Below are positions 38,346-47,251 of a stretch of 53,072 nucleotides of DNA, one piece after another; the stretch's first letter is position 1; the number at the start of each line of letters is the position of its first letter. The notes below the pieces were generated by a model. That model was not told the DNA's origin and ran no database searches. It was given only the letters and a program-made list of their open reading frames with translations. The translations under genes and the position numbers were made by a program. The DNA comes from Thermoguttaceae bacterium (lineage in GTDB: Bacteria; Planctomycetota; Planctomycetia; Pirellulales; Thermoguttaceae): the NCBI GenBank assembly GCA_025062105.1, contig JANXAQ010000081.1:1-53072 (forward strand), written 5' to 3'.

Positions 38346-41300
38346 ATGCTGCCGCTCCAGGCCAAGAGACTCTTTTCAGATCATTATCTCCGCACTCAGT
38401 TGCCCCAGATGCCGGCCTGGCAGGAGGATCCCCGGCCGGTGTTGGATCGGCTTCGGCAGCTTTGGCGCAAGGCCCGGCAGCAGGGCGACAGTTGGAACGA
38501 AGCCCAAACGGAGAAGGAGTTCATCCAGCCGGTGCTGGACCTTTTAGGTTGGCGGGATTGTTATATGGTGCAGCCAAAGTCGCTGCGCCGCGGCCGGGTT
38601 TCTCGGCCCGATTACGCCCTGTTTGCTGATCTAAAGACCCGGACCGAAGCCTATCAGTATCAAGGTCAGGACGAGCCGTTCTACCAGCGCGCCGTGGCCA
38701 TTGCCGAGGCCAAATACTGGGGCAGACCCCTAAGTCTCAAAGCTTCCAGCCAACGCGATGCCTGGAAGGCCGACAGCAATCCCAGTTTCCAGATGGTCAG
38801 TTACCTGGTGGGGACCGGCGTGGCCTGGGGGATTCTGACCAATGGGATGCAGTGGCGGCTTTACAGCCGGCATGTTTCCAGCACGGCCAGTGAGTTTTAC
38901 GAAGTGGATTTGCAGGAGCTGGCGGACCTGTTGGACTTTTTGCCGCTGGAGAGACCCCCGACCCAGGAGCATTTGGAGCGGTTTCGGCGTTGGTGGCTTT
39001 TTTTCCGGCGGGAGGCGTTTTTGCCCGACGCCGAGGGAAAGTCCTTCTTGCAACGGGTCCATGAGGGTTCGCTCGTCTATGCCCGCCAGATTAGTGATCG
39101 ACTCAAACAGTCGATTTTCGAGCAGGTGATGCCGGAGATTGCTGGCGGTTTTGTGGCCTATCGGCGGCGTCAGATGGGCGTGCAGGAGGAAACTGAGCAG
39201 ACGCTCCGCCAAGTTTACCAGGCCAGTTTGAGTTTGCTTTATAAGTTGTTGTTTCTTTTGTATGCCGAGGCCAGGGGGCTATTGCCGATCCAGAATCCCA
39301 GCTACCAAGAGCAAAGTTTGACGGCCTTGGCTCGGTGGGCGGCGGAACGATTGGACCGCGGCCAGCCTATAAGCGACGCCCTTCATGCCACTAGCCGGTA
39401 TGAGGCACTGCTGGCCCTTTTCCGGCGGATTGACCAAGGCGATCCCAGCCTGGGCATTCCCCGCTACAATGGCGGGCTATTCAATCCAGCACAGCCGGAC
39501 AATCAGTTTTTAGAAAACCATCGGCTCAGCGACCGGGTGGTGGCCCGAGTGGTGGACATCCTGGCCCGGGAAGAAGGCCAACCGGTCGATTACGCCTATC
39601 TGAGTGTGCGGAACCTGGGGACGATTTATGAAGAGCTGCTAGAGTACAAGCTGCGGGTCCTGGACCCAGAACAAGGCCGGGTGGAACTGGTTACCGACAA
39701 AGGGGAACGTAAGGCCACCGGCTCCTACTATACGCCTGACTATATCGTCAATTACATCGTCCAGCATACGCTTCGGCCCATCTTGGATGAGCGCGACCAG
39801 GTGTTTCGGCAGGCAATGGACCGCTGCACCCAATTGCGCCGTCAATTGGAACAGGCCAACCGGCCGAACACGGTTCATCTGCTCCGGCAGGAATTAGACC
39901 AGGCTGAGTATGAAGCGCGCGAAGCCTTCCTGGGCATTAAGGTTTTGGACCCGGCCATGGGTTCAGGCCACTTTTTGGTCAATGCGGTCGATTTTTTGAC
40001 CGACGGCATCATCCGCCGAATGCAAGCCTACCATGACGCCCATCCCGACGTCCCCTGGGACTGGAACCCGATCCAGCAGATGATCAAACGAGTCCGCACC
40101 GAGATATTGCAAGAGATGGAGCGCCAAGGGGTGGAGGTGGACGCCGGTCGGCTGGACGATACGGCCCTTTTGACCCGGCTGGTGATGAAACGGTGCATTT
40201 ATGGAGTGGATCTGAATCCGTTGGCTGTGGAGTTGGCCAAGCTGAGCCTATGGCTGCACTCGTTTACGGTCGGTGCGCCGCTAGGATTTTTGGATCATCA
40301 TTTGCGGTGTGGTAATTCGCTGCTGGGTGTGGATGTGCGCACGGTACAACGGGCCATGAAATGGGCCGAGGGAAACCAATTGGCCCTTTTTGCCGGTCCG
40401 TTTGCCGGCCTGTTGGACCTAACCAGCCTGATGCTTCAGGTGGTTGAAAAATCCGACGCCACCTTGGCCGACGTGCAACAAAGCGCCCAAATCTACGACC
40501 AGTTCCAGAAGGACCTAGCGCCTTACAAACAGGTGCTGGACCTGTGGATGAGCCAATACTTCGGCAACAGAGGAGTGCAGGAGTTTTTGCGCACCGGCGG
40601 CCAGGAGGTGTTGGCCATCCTCCGGGGGCAGCAACCCTCTTCAGAACAAGAAAAAGCCATGTTGGACCAAGCCCGCCAACTGGCCCAACAGAAACGCTTC
40701 TTCCACTGGGACCTGGAGTTTCCCGAGCTGTTTATCGACCTACGGCGCCGCGACTGGGCCGAGCGGCCCGGCTTCCATGCCGTGATCGGAAATCCACCTT
40801 ATGGAGCCTCTGTCCCTCGAACCGAGGAACAATTTATCCAAAAGCATGTATGCCCCTTGAGCACTGCTCACGATACCGCAGAATATTTTCTCGAACGAGC
40901 CGATGCAATCACCCGAGCGGAGGGAGCCATCGGCATGATTGTTCCCAAGTCGATTGCCTTTTACTCCCAGTGGGCGGGGTTCCGAAGGTATCTGATCCAA
41001 CAGCGGACGTTGACGCACCTATTGGACGCCGGCATCGGGTTTGAAGGCGTGGTTTATGAGCAGTTGGTGCTTGTTTTCCAAAAGCGCCCTCCGGCGGCAA
41101 GTTCTCTCGTGGTCCTGGAGATTGCCGAGCCGCTCCGGCGGTTTGCCGTGGAAAAAAATATCCGAGGCCTGGGCTTCGTAAAGCAGCAGTTGATGCAACG
41201 GGAGGGAGTTTTTATCTTTCGGCCGATTGATGAGCCAGAAGAACAAATCCTTCAGAAAATCGTTGCTCGTAGTTGGCCGCTTGCCACGCTGGCCCAAAAT

Positions 41301-42416
41301 GTCTTCCGAGGCCTTTATATCCCGGATAAGATAAAAGCTACCCTAAAGAAAGGCTCTTTTCTTTTCGTGAATAAGGTGCCTGATGTAGGACGGTACGAAA
41401 TCCGCCGAGTACACAAAATCAGCTTGTCCGATCCCCGACATCGCCAGAAGGCAAAAATCGTCTCTGTTCCCCGGTTGTTTTTCAAAGTTTTACGAGGGAA
41501 ACGGATCGTGGTGTATCCGGATACCTTTGGGGGATTTTTGACCACCGAAAAACTTGTTAACTTAGTGTTGAAACCTGATGCAGGTTATCAGTTAGCCGCC
41601 TTGGCTGCTATGATCAATTCCCCGGTTCCATCCTTTTACCTTCAGAAAATGCTTTTCAGCCAGACCACCGAAACCTCACGGGTCATGGATCAGGAGTATT
41701 CTGGTCCGATTCCCATTGCCCGGATTGCTTTTGTTACGCCTCCGGAGCAGCGCAATCACCTGGCGGCGGAGGGAAAGAAACTGCTCGAGAACTGGATCGC
41801 CCAACGGGCGGAGCAGGTCGGTCCAGAAGGCTGGTGTCGGTATCCGTTTGCGGCGTTTTTGGCCGATCCGGTAGGCCGATGGCTAGCCGAGCGGCTCTCC
41901 GTAGTTCACCGTCCTGATCCGGAGCTAGTGCGTCGGCACAATGCCAATCCAGACCATCAGTACTGGCAACTTCCCGAAACCGGCCCGGCGGAGCAGGCCG
42001 ATGTGGTGCACGATCTGCTGGCCCATTTGGCCGAGCAGATGATCCAGATGAACCGCCAAAAACAGAAGGAGGTATGGGGCTTTTTGTCCTGGCTGGAGCG
42101 GGAGATTGGCGTTCGGCTAGAGGAGCTTACCGGCAAAGCCCGGCTCCGAAACTACCTGGGCGATTATCAAAAGGCCCAAGCGCATCTAAGCCTGGAAGAA
42201 TTGCTGGACGTGCTTCGGCAGAATCGTCGGCGCCTGAATGCGGATCCGGGCAAACGGAGCTTCCAAGAGCGGCTAAAGGAGGAATACCAAGCCAGTCTAG
42301 AGAAACTTCTGCCTCTGAAACGCCGTCTTGCCGCCACCGACCGGCTGATTGATCTAGTGGTCTTCCAACTCTATGGTCTTACTCCAGAAGAAGCCGCCCT
42401 GGTGGAAAATAGCTAA
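38346..42416 (+). CDS. Single-polypeptide restriction-modification enzyme (type IIG/IIL-like, Eco57I class)
   Basis: A 1356-residue enzyme that should both cut and N6-adenine-methylate DNA. A PD-(D/E)xK nuclease motif is visible near the N-terminus: RPDYALF (Asp 89) and AIAEAKYW (Glu 121, Lys 123). The helical connector (about 180-470) leads to the methyltransferase. Motif I is LDPAMGSGHFLV (about 534-545), GVDLNPLAVELAKLSLWL follows, and catalytic motif IV is NPPY at 816-819. A target-recognition region with TaqI-like C-terminal character follows (about 960-1200), then a helical tail. No separate S, M or R gene is adjacent, which fits a one-gene system. The start is uncertain: the family-like N-terminus begins about 38346, but the best ribosome-binding site (GGGAGGAAA) lies near 38267 and would need a non-ATG start. 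Confidence 0.85.
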   Translation: MLPLQAKRLFSDHYLRTQLPQMPAWQEDPRPVLDRLRQLWRKARQQGDSWNEAQTEKEFIQPVLDLLGWRDCYMVQPKSLRRGRVSRPDYALFADLKTRTEAYQYQGQDEPFYQRAVAIAEAKYWGRPLSLKASSQRDAWKADSNPSFQMVSYLVGTGVAWGILTNGMQWRLYSRHVSSTASEFYEVDLQELADLLDFLPLERPPTQEHLERFRRWWLFFRREAFLPDAEGKSFLQRVHEGSLVYARQISDRLKQSIFEQVMPEIAGGFVAYRRRQMGVQEETEQTLRQVYQASLSLLYKLLFLLYAEARGLLPIQNPSYQEQSLTALARWAAERLDRGQPISDALHATSRYEALLALFRRIDQGDPSLGIPRYNGGLFNPAQPDNQFLENHRLSDRVVARVVDILAREEGQPVDYAYLSVRNLGTIYEELLEYKLRVLDPEQGRVELVTDKGERKATGSYYTPDYIVNYIVQHTLRPILDERDQVFRQAMDRCTQLRRQLEQANRPNTVHLLRQELDQAEYEAREAFLGIKVLDPAMGSGHFLVNAVDFLTDGIIRRMQAYHDAHPDVPWDWNPIQQMIKRVRTEILQEMERQGVEVDAGRLDDTALLTRLVMKRCIYGVDLNPLAVELAKLSLWLHSFTVGAPLGFLDHHLRCGNSLLGVDVRTVQRAMKWAEGNQLALFAGPFAGLLDLTSLMLQVVEKSDATLADVQQSAQIYDQFQKDLAPYKQVLDLWMSQYFGNRGVQEFLRTGGQEVLAILRGQQPSSEQEKAMLDQARQLAQQKRFFHWDLEFPELFIDLRRRDWAERPGFHAVIGNPPYGASVPRTEEQFIQKHVCPLSTAHDTAEYFLERADAITRAEGAIGMIVPKSIAFYSQWAGFRRYLIQQRTLTHLLDAGIGFEGVVYEQLVLVFQKRPPAASSLVVLEIAEPLRRFAVEKNIRGLGFVKQQLMQREGVFIFRPIDEPEEQILQKIVARSWPLATLAQNVFRGLYIPDKIKATLKKGSFLFVNKVPDVGRYEIRRVHKISLSDPRHRQKAKIVSVPRLFFKVLRGKRIVVYPDTFGGFLTTEKLVNLVLKPDAGYQLAALAAMINSPVPSFYLQKMLFSQTTETSRVMDQEYSGPIPIARIAFVTPPEQRNHLAAEGKKLLENWIAQRAEQVGPEGWCRYPFAAFLADPVGRWLAERLSVVHRPDPELVRRHNANPDHQYWQLPETGPAEQADVVHDLLAHLAEQMIQMNRQKQKEVWGFLSWLEREIGVRLEELTGKARLRNYLGDYQKAQAHLSLEELLDVLRQNRRRLNADPGKRSFQERLKEEYQASLEKLLPLKRRLAATDRLIDLVVFQLYGLTPEEAALVENS

Positions 42417-42433
42417 ACCCTTTGGCTTCTGAG

Positions 42434-42581
42434 CTCGACTTTTGCCATTTTCCTTAACTTCGTTTGCCCCCCAAGAGTTACGACGAACCGTCCTTTTGTG
42501 CACACAATTTCCAAGTCCAATAGTTTCAGGGAGTTAGGACTTTCCCATTTCGGCACAGGGCCAAAATTGGTAAAACTCGAG
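42434..42581. repeat. Family 1 element, intact reverse-oriented copy L with CTGAG duplication
   Basis: A 148-bp copy with ends CTCGACTTTTGCCATTTT and TTGGTAAAACTCGAG. CTGAG is duplicated at 42429-42433 and 42582-42586. The right CTGAG is made of one C, the TGA duplication of the neighbouring family 2 element and that element's first G. Confidence 0.93.
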
Positions 42582-42585
42582 CTGA

Positions 42586-42741
42586 GAGGCTGACTGGAAA
42601 TCAACACTTGGGCCTTTCCCGATACGGTTTGGATGAACCAGCTCTTCTAGCAAAAGACGGGAAAATAGGCACTTTCCGGCTGCTAGGTAATCCAGCTACG
42701 GAGCTGATTTTACCTGGAAAAACGCATTTCCAGACAGCTTC
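42586..42741. repeat. Family 2 element with TGA duplication
   Basis: Ends GAGGCTGACTGGAAAT and ATTTCCAGACAGCTTC, exactly 156 bp. TGA is duplicated at 42583-42585 and 42742-42744. Its interior is in the opposite orientation to the copies at 19101 and 46975. Confidence 0.92.
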
Positions 42742-42782
42742 TGAGAAACTCTGAGCAGCTTGGACTGTAGCCAGGTCCACGC

Positions 42783-43913
42783 TCATGGTTTTTGGGGAAG
42801 CAGAGGAGTCTCAGGGGGTAGGATGGCCCGAAGGACAGGTTCGACCCATTGGCCTTTGCGGATATCGTAGAGAATAAAGTCTCCGTCAAATTGCCAGTAG
42901 GCCCAACTCCAACCGCGTTTTTCTGCTTGGCGAGTAACAAAGGAGAGCCAGGCTGCTCGGTCTTCCGGCGGCGCTCGATCATAGACGCCGAATTCACCCA
43001 AGTACAAGGGGCGTCCCGTTTTAGTGGCCCAGGCCTGGGCTTGGTCGAAGTCGGCTACAATTGCCTGCCGATCTCGCTCCGTTCCCCAACGGATGCCGAC
43101 TTTATCTTTTCGGCCGGCAAATGCGGCTCCCTGATGGGTAAATTCAAATGGACTGTAATAATGGATCGTTACGATAATATTCCGATCCTCCGCCGGTAGC
43201 TGTAAATTTTTTAATTGAGAAATATTGTTCCATTGGGCTGGCCCAATAATCACAGTGCGGTGGGGATTGCTCCGTCGGATCAGCGCCAGGGTTTCCCGAA
43301 GAAGTTGGTTCCACAGTTCTGGGGTAAGGGCCGAGTTCGGCTCATTGAGCAGTTCAAACAGCACTTCGGGTGGCCGGTTCTTTTGTCGTTGGGCAATCGT
43401 CTCCCAACAGGCTAAGTACCTTGGCTTCCATTTTTGCGGCTCTTTACCCATCGCCTGAAATTCATGGAAGTCCAATACTACCATCAGACCTGCTTGCAAG
43501 GCATGGTCCACCGCCCAATCCAACGTCTCCAGATACTCTGGTCGAAGGCCGGCTTCGTCTAACTTGCTAGAGGGATTGTCTCGGAAAGGATGGAGATTGA
43601 TCCGCACGTGTTGGAAGCCTGCTTCTCGAATCATACGGAAAAATTCCGGGCGGAACCTGGCCTTAGTGCGATCTCGCCACAGAGGATCATATCCTATGAT
43701 GTTTACTCCTCGGCCCAGGCGTTTGTTTTGGGCCAGTGCGTCCGGCTGGATGGGAGCCCCGGCTACCCTGTTTTCTTCCCCCGCTAAAACCCGCTTCGGT
43801 GTCTGGCCGGTTGCTGTTGCCCACACTACCACCGCTAATGCACTCCCTACCAGGCACCACCCCCGCCATCCGGAACTTGGGAAGAAATCTGGGGCAACGG
43901 TTCGCTTTAGCAT
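42783..43913 (-). CDS. Exported GH5-family glycosidase (cellulase-like)
   Basis: A 376-residue secreted retaining beta-glycosidase of family GH5. The N-terminus has one hydrophobic segment (about 18-36). The TIM barrel shows RGVNIIGYDP, HVRINLHPF and VVLDFHEF. The acid/base is Glu 191 in FELLNEPN, IHYYSPFEFTHQG follows (250-262), and the nucleophile is Glu 307 in YLGEFGVYD. The substrate is probably a beta-1,4-glucan or mannan. AGGAG lies 7-8 bases before the ATG. The length suits a single catalytic domain; no carbohydrate-binding module is attached. It lies near a lectin-like gene on the same strand, about 320 bases upstream. Confidence 0.92.
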   Translation of the reverse strand: MLKRTVAPDFFPSSGWRGWCLVGSALAVVVWATATGQTPKRVLAGEENRVAGAPIQPDALAQNKRLGRGVNIIGYDPLWRDRTKARFRPEFFRMIREAGFQHVRINLHPFRDNPSSKLDEAGLRPEYLETLDWAVDHALQAGLMVVLDFHEFQAMGKEPQKWKPRYLACWETIAQRQKNRPPEVLFELLNEPNSALTPELWNQLLRETLALIRRSNPHRTVIIGPAQWNNISQLKNLQLPAEDRNIIVTIHYYSPFEFTHQGAAFAGRKDKVGIRWGTERDRQAIVADFDQAQAWATKTGRPLYLGEFGVYDRAPPEDRAAWLSFVTRQAEKRGWSWAYWQFDGDFILYDIRKGQWVEPVLRAILPPETPLLPQKP

Positions 43914-44237
43914 GGCTAGTCTCCTAAGAGGAGGTTTCGCTCCTAAATTCCCTAGGATCTCCGAGATCCCTATTTGGAAAGAGCCTCAAGGGGAGAGGCC
44001 GAAGGGAAACCGAGAGGAAACTCCTAATAGCTCCATCGTAGGACACTTTTGACCAAACAGGCTTTTTGTTTTTACGAATATTATACTTTAGTTTTTTTCC
44101 TGATGCAGTTGTTGGTAGCCGGTTTCCTAGCAGACAAAGATAAAACCATTTGTTCATCTAGAGAGTAAGCCATTATTTCCGCCGTATGGACGGAGGCATG
44201 GGTTTTATACAGAAAAACTGAGTTTTTGTAAAATCAA
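43914..44237. other. Spacer between the lectin-like and GH5 genes
   Basis: No gene is seen. AAATTCCCTAGGATCTCCGA resembles the middle of family 2 elements, but no ends are recognisable. Confidence 0.35.
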
Positions 44238-45173
44238 CTATTCCAGTGGCACAAGTTGCCATAGTTGGGAAGGATGATCGCTGGGTCTATCTTGAATAGC
44301 AAGATTTCCTCGGATCTTACTACCAGCGAAAATTCCAAGATATAAACCGGTATAAACATTTTTGATTTTCCAGAAATCTCCCTGACGTTCCAGCACCCAG
44401 ACGGTAGAAGGATCGAAGCGGGGCAATTGGCAAAGTTTTGCTCCCGGATTTTTGGAATTATCCCGGACGCCAAGGTAAAGGCCGCTATTGTGATTCCGAA
44501 ACCGGATGTGTTTGCCGGTGGATTCGATTTCCCATTGCGAGTCTTTGACCTCTGGAGGAGTATCCCACTGGAGCACATCGGCCCCCGGATGCATTTGGCT
44601 TTCCCGAACTCCTAAGGCCAATCCACTATGACAGTTGATCAGTCGAACTATCCGAGTCGGCTTGGGCAGCTCAGTGAATTTTCCTAGGGATTCCAAACGT
44701 TTTTGGACTTTCAGGCGGACAAGACCTTCTAAGGCGGGCAGTCGGAGGTAGAGTTCAGCCGCTTGAAGTTGTTTAGCCAATTTTTGTCGGCCAGACGTCC
44801 CCTCAGCCGAAGCCCACAACGCATCCGCCGCTTGAAGGATCTGCTCCGGCGTCATTTCTTTTTCAGCCTGGAACCATCGGACAATCTCTTGCACAATTTC
44901 TAGCCCCGACTGACTATCCATCGCTTCAATGGCCAACTGCTTTGCTTGCTGAAGAGCCGCATATTTGACGGCCGGATCATTTTCCTCCCGAGCTACTCGT
45001 AAAATCTCCTGAGCCAATTTAGTTTTCTGAGGAGGCGTTTTGGCCGATCGAATTTGTTTTCCATATATTTCTTCTACTACCCTATTGGCTTTGGCCAATT
45101 CATCGTCGCTAGGAACCGGGATCGCTGCCGCCCATAGACATCCGACCGCCAATGTGCAAATAATCCAACACAT
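44238..45173 (-). CDS. Exported ricin-B-like lectin domain protein
   Basis: A 311-residue exported protein. CWIICTLAVGCLWAAAIPVP is the signal peptide. Residues about 22-165 are helical and match a segment seen in many planctomycete proteins (KTPPQKTKLAQEILRVAREE, VKYAALQQAKQLAIEAMD). Residues about 170-311 are a ricin-type beta-trefoil with three similar repeats: NCHSGLALGVRESQMHPGAD, NHNSGLYLGVRDNSKNPGAK and NVYTGLYLGIFAGSKIRGNL, each followed by W-containing strands (SQWEIES, TVWVLER, SQLWQLV). Carbohydrate binding is likely. The ATG at 45173 is chosen over a GTG four codons earlier; the ribosome-binding site (GGAG or GGGGG) is imprecise. Confidence 0.8.
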   Translation of the reverse strand: MCWIICTLAVGCLWAAAIPVPSDDELAKANRVVEEIYGKQIRSAKTPPQKTKLAQEILRVAREENDPAVKYAALQQAKQLAIEAMDSQSGLEIVQEIVRWFQAEKEMTPEQILQAADALWASAEGTSGRQKLAKQLQAAELYLRLPALEGLVRLKVQKRLESLGKFTELPKPTRIVRLINCHSGLALGVRESQMHPGADVLQWDTPPEVKDSQWEIESTGKHIRFRNHNSGLYLGVRDNSKNPGAKLCQLPRFDPSTVWVLERQGDFWKIKNVYTGLYLGIFAGSKIRGNLAIQDRPSDHPSQLWQLVPLE

Positions 45174-45331
45174 GCCTACCCCCACTCCGTTTGGGAAACT
45201 TTAGATATACATCTTTGCTTTTGTGGAATAGTATATTTACACACTTTAGAGATTGTCAATAGCCAAATCCCTAGATTCTAACAGTAAGGGGTATTCTGCA
45301 ACTCCATCCCCAGACGCTTTGGAGAAAGCGT

Positions 45332-46777
45332 TCATAAGCTTTCATACCATTTGTTTACCAGTTGGTAGAAGATCTGGGTAGCCTGGTGGAGTTGGTCTAA
45401 GGGGATCCATTCGTCGGCGGTGTGGGCCTGTTGGATCGAGCCGGGGCCGAACACTACCGTCGGCACACCGGCCTGGGCGTAAAAGCCGGCATTGGTCGTA
45501 TAATCGGCGGCAATGCGTGGGCAGGGTTTGCCGGTCAGCTCGGCGGCCACAGCCGATAGCTTGGCGGCCAATTGGCCGTTGGACTCGTCGGAAAGGCCCG
45601 GGATGGGCGGCCAAGGCGGCTCCTGCTCGAAACGATCCGGCTGCGATAGGCAACCGACCAGATACTTCAAACAGTGCTCCCATGCTTGCTGGGGCGACTC
45701 CCCTGGCAACAGGCGACGATCGATTTCGATGGTGCAGCGGTCCGGCACGATGTTGACGCTTTGGCCGCCGTAGATCCGGCCCACACTCAAACTGCCCGAT
45801 CCACAAAGCGGATGCCAGCCCAGATGCGGTACAATCTGGCTGGCATACTGCTGGAGGGCTTGAAGCACTTCAGCCATGAGATAAATGGCGTTGAGGCCTT
45901 CGTGCGGTCGGCTGCTGTGGCAGGCTTGGCCCAGCGTGTGGCATCGCCAACGGATGACACCTTTGTGAGCGACCACCACTTGCAGATCGGTCGGTTCGGC
46001 CACGATAGCGGCATCGGGCCGACGTGGAAAAATTTTCCCATCATCCGTTTTCCACAGTCGGCACAGCGCCCGTGCTCCGTTCATACCGTGCTCCTCGTCA
46101 ATGGTAGCCGCCAGATACACCGTGGGCCGAGGTGCGGTTTTTGCCCGACCAGAGCCTATCTCACGCGGCTCTTCCGCCCAAGCCGATCCTCCTTGCTCAC
46201 CAACGCCGCTTTCGACAGCAGGTCTGGGGGTTTTTGAACGGGGTTGTTTTGTAGGATCTGCCGATCCGTTTCCGGGCTGGTCGGACTCGGAGGCCAATCG
46301 CGCTAAGGCCGTCAGCATGGCTGCCAGGCCGCCTTTGACATCGCAGGCCCCCCGGCCATAGAGGCGCCCTTGACGAATCTGGGCGGCAAACGGCTCCGCC
46401 ATTTGACCGGGCGGAACCGTATCCTGATGGGCGTCCCAAAGCAGAATCTCTCCCCCCTGCTCCGGCGGCGGATAACCCACCAGGCGAACAATCAGATTCT
46501 CCCGGCCTGGCAACACTGGCTGCCGAAACACCTCCAGCCCCACCTGCCTGCAAAACTGCTCCAGAAAATCCGTGAGCCGACCTTCGCAAAAAATCTCTTT
46601 TACTTTAGGCTGCTTTGAACCGTCCGCCTCCGGACTGCCCGCCTCCGATCTATCTGCTTCTACCCCTGCCGCCTCTGAACCCGCCATCAGCGGTGCGGAA
46701 AATGATCTCTCCATCGGATTGACGCTGGGGATACGAACCAACTGCTGGAGCAACTGTACCGGATCAAGTGGAGTCAT
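45332..46777 (-). CDS. M20-family peptidase/deacylase (ArgE/DapE type) with two insertions
   Basis: A 481-residue di-zinc hydrolase of the ArgE/DapE/ACY1 group, which removes acyl groups from amino acids or cleaves small peptides. Ligands are visible: WDAHQDT (His 117, Asp 119), GRGACDVKGG (Asp 146), TIDEEHG (Glu 228, Glu 229), VAEPTDL, and a late His in QQAHTADEWIPL. Residues about 23-62 (Ala/Glu/Ser-rich) and about 164-217 (Pro/Ser/Glu-rich) are hydrophilic insertions absent from typical family members of about 380-400 residues. AGGAAACC precedes the ATG at 46777. The frame extends 24 codons upstream, partly into the end of a family 1 element, and that part is not counted. Confidence 0.87.
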   Translation of the reverse strand: MTPLDPVQLLQQLVRIPSVNPMERSFSAPLMAGSEAAGVEADRSEAGSPEADGSKQPKVKEIFCEGRLTDFLEQFCRQVGLEVFRQPVLPGRENLIVRLVGYPPPEQGGEILLWDAHQDTVPPGQMAEPFAAQIRQGRLYGRGACDVKGGLAAMLTALARLASESDQPGNGSADPTKQPRSKTPRPAVESGVGEQGGSAWAEEPREIGSGRAKTAPRPTVYLAATIDEEHGMNGARALCRLWKTDDGKIFPRRPDAAIVAEPTDLQVVVAHKGVIRWRCHTLGQACHSSRPHEGLNAIYLMAEVLQALQQYASQIVPHLGWHPLCGSGSLSVGRIYGGQSVNIVPDRCTIEIDRRLLPGESPQQAWEHCLKYLVGCLSQPDRFEQEPPWPPIPGLSDESNGQLAAKLSAVAAELTGKPCPRIAADYTTNAGFYAQAGVPTVVFGPGSIQQAHTADEWIPLDQLHQATQIFYQLVNKWYESL

Positions 46778-46823
46778 AACAAGGTTTCCTAGATTGTCAT
46801 GCACGTGCAAACGGGTATCTAAG

Positions 46824-46970
46824 CTCAACTTTTGCCATTTTTGAACCACCTCCGGGAGGGTAAAACTCTAACTCCTTGTAACAATGGAGCTAGGAAATTG
46901 GGTGAACAAAAGGAGGTTTCGTTGTAACTCCTGGAAACAAAAACAGTTAGGAAAAATGGCCAAAGTCGAG
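46824..46970. repeat. Family 1 element, intact copy M with CTAAG duplication
   Basis: A 147-bp copy with ends CTCAACTTTTGCCATTTTT and AAAATGGCCAAAGTCGAG. CTAAG is duplicated at 46819-46823 and 46971-46975. The right one combines a C, the TAA duplication of the next family 2 element and its first G. Confidence 0.93.
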
Positions 46971-46974
46971 CTAA

Positions 46975-47129
46975 GAGGGTGTCTGAAAATAAGTTTTCCC
47001 GTGGAAATCAGCTTAGTAGCTAGATTACCTAGCATCCGAAAATTGCCTATTTTCCCCGTCTTTTGCTGGAAGAGCTGTTTCATCCAATCCCTGTGGGGAA
47101 AAGCCCAAGTCATGATTTCCAGACAGCTC
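46975..47129. repeat. Family 2 element with TAA duplication
   Basis: Ends GAGGGTGTCTGAAAAT and ATTTCCAGACAGCTC, 155 bp. TAA is duplicated at 46972-46974 and 47130-47132. It lies 120 bases beyond the helicase stop codon. Confidence 0.9.
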
Positions 47130-47251
47130 TAAATCCACCACAGCCGACCTGGCCTAAGCCCAGTGCGTCCTCTCCCGCTCTTGGGAAGAGGCGATTCTGG
47201 AAGCCTGCTTCCGGTGGCATGCAGGGTGTTTTGCCTAAGTCCATAGTTGAG

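Noticed and set aside
38346..42416. BREX PglX methyltransferase
   Set aside because: The methylase core is similar, but a nuclease motif is present at the N-terminus and no other BREX genes (pglZ, brxC, brxL) are in the window.
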